Positions 63,800 to 64,000 of a stretch of 64,000 nucleotides of DNA are shown here, one piece after another. The translations under genes were made by a program, and so were the position numbers. The DNA lies in contig NZ_JAGTJJ010000030.1 in NCBI RefSeq assembly GCF_028435365.1, positions 62,001-126,000 on the forward strand. Reading direction: 5' to 3'. The stretch is from Polyangium jinanense (GTDB lineage: Bacteria > Myxococcota > Polyangia > Polyangiales > Polyangiaceae). The notes below the pieces were generated by a model. It was not told the DNA's origin, made no database searches, and saw only the letters and a program-made list of their open reading frames with translations. Position 1 is the stretch's first letter, and each line of letters begins with the position of its first letter.

Positions 63800-63976
63800 T
63801 CAATCGTCGATCGGCTCGAAATCGGCCTTCGAAGCTCCGCATTCAGGGCAATACCAGTCGTCCCGGATGTCCTTGAACGCCGTACCCGGCGCGACGCCGG
63901 AGTCCGGATCGCCGATCTCCGGATCGTAGACGTAGGAGCACACGAGGCAGCGGTATTTCTTTTCCTTCATCGGCAT
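63800..63976 (-). CDS. Rubredoxin
   Basis: A protein of 58 residues with AGGG just before ATG 63976. The two Fe-binding loops are exact: [12 protein letters not shown] and [13 protein letters not shown], giving the C-x2-C ... C-x2-C ligands, with the conserved VAPGTAF and GDPDSG between. Rubredoxins carry single electrons on one Fe(SCys)4 centre in the cytoplasm, for example to peroxide/superoxide reductases or hydroxylases. The gene is too short for common ORF length cut-offs. Its upstream partner, if any, lies beyond the window end. Confidence 0.95.
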   Translation of the reverse strand: MPMKEKKYRCLVCSYVYDPEIGDPDSGVAPGTAFKDIRDDWYCPECGASKADFEPIDD

Positions 63977-64000
63977 CGTCCCTCGCGAAGGGGGCCCTTA

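Overview
The window is very GC-rich DNA packed with genes on both strands. It has the stamp of a large-genome myxobacterium (Polyangia/Sorangium-type Deltaproteobacteria/Myxococcota). The signs are families of long cysteine-rich lipoproteins, IgGFc-binding-like secreted proteins, an OmpA protein with thrombospondin-type-3 calcium repeats, GYF_2/zinc-ribbon membrane proteins, and a housekeeping core of deltaproteobacterial type. The assignment rests on gene content and composition; I could not run a database search. No rRNA, tRNA, CRISPR array, IS element or prophage was seen.

Layout. 1-4.3 kb: a partial pectate-lyase-like gene, small lipoproteins, a long intergenic stretch with a CCCGCT/CCCGCA hexamer repeat, and an SH3 + L,D-transpeptidase lipoprotein. 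4.4-11.3 kb: three tandem, paralogous, cysteine-rich lipoproteins. 11.4-14.7 kb: two coupled zinc-ribbon/beta-propeller membrane proteins. 14.7-18.1 kb: glgA, a RluA-type pseudouridine synthase and a membrane protein. 18.2-19.9 kb: a ParA ATPase with two tandem zinc fingers, plus a ribbon-helix-helix partner. 20-28.3 kb: purH, lon, clpX, clpP, tig. 28.5-28.7 kb: an unlisted 56-residue acidic protein flanked by hairpins and a terminator. 29.2-30.9 kb: chromosomal parA-parB. 31.5-36.1 kb: a translationally coupled cheR-glnD-TPR lipoprotein operon. 37.3-40.4 kb: a lipid A acyltransferase-like gene, an MlaF-type ABC ATPase and a polysaccharide deacetylase. 40.4-42.8 kb: rpsB-tsf with a structured leader. 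42.9-45.3 kb: a KaiC-like ATPase, a response regulator and a PilZ protein. 45.3-54.6 kb: mostly surface lipoproteins (TIG domain, IgGFc-like, cysteine-rich, GH5-like hydrolase) and an ethanolamine ammonia-lyase EutB-EutC fusion carrying a Tat/lipoprotein signal. 54.6-63.4 kb: a membrane spermidine-synthase-like protein, a secreted zincin, OmpA-TSP3 and a second IgGFc-like lipoprotein. A rubredoxin closes the window.

How they work together. The tig-clpP-clpX-lon block is a standard folding and proteolysis cluster. cheR-glnD-TPR and kaiC-like-REC-PilZ are sensory/signalling modules. The many lipoproteins suggest heavy investment in surface and periplasmic functions. The most unusual items are the exported EutBC fusion, the double zinc-finger ParA with its RHH partner, and a duplicated RNA element with compensatory base changes in the rpsB 5' leader.
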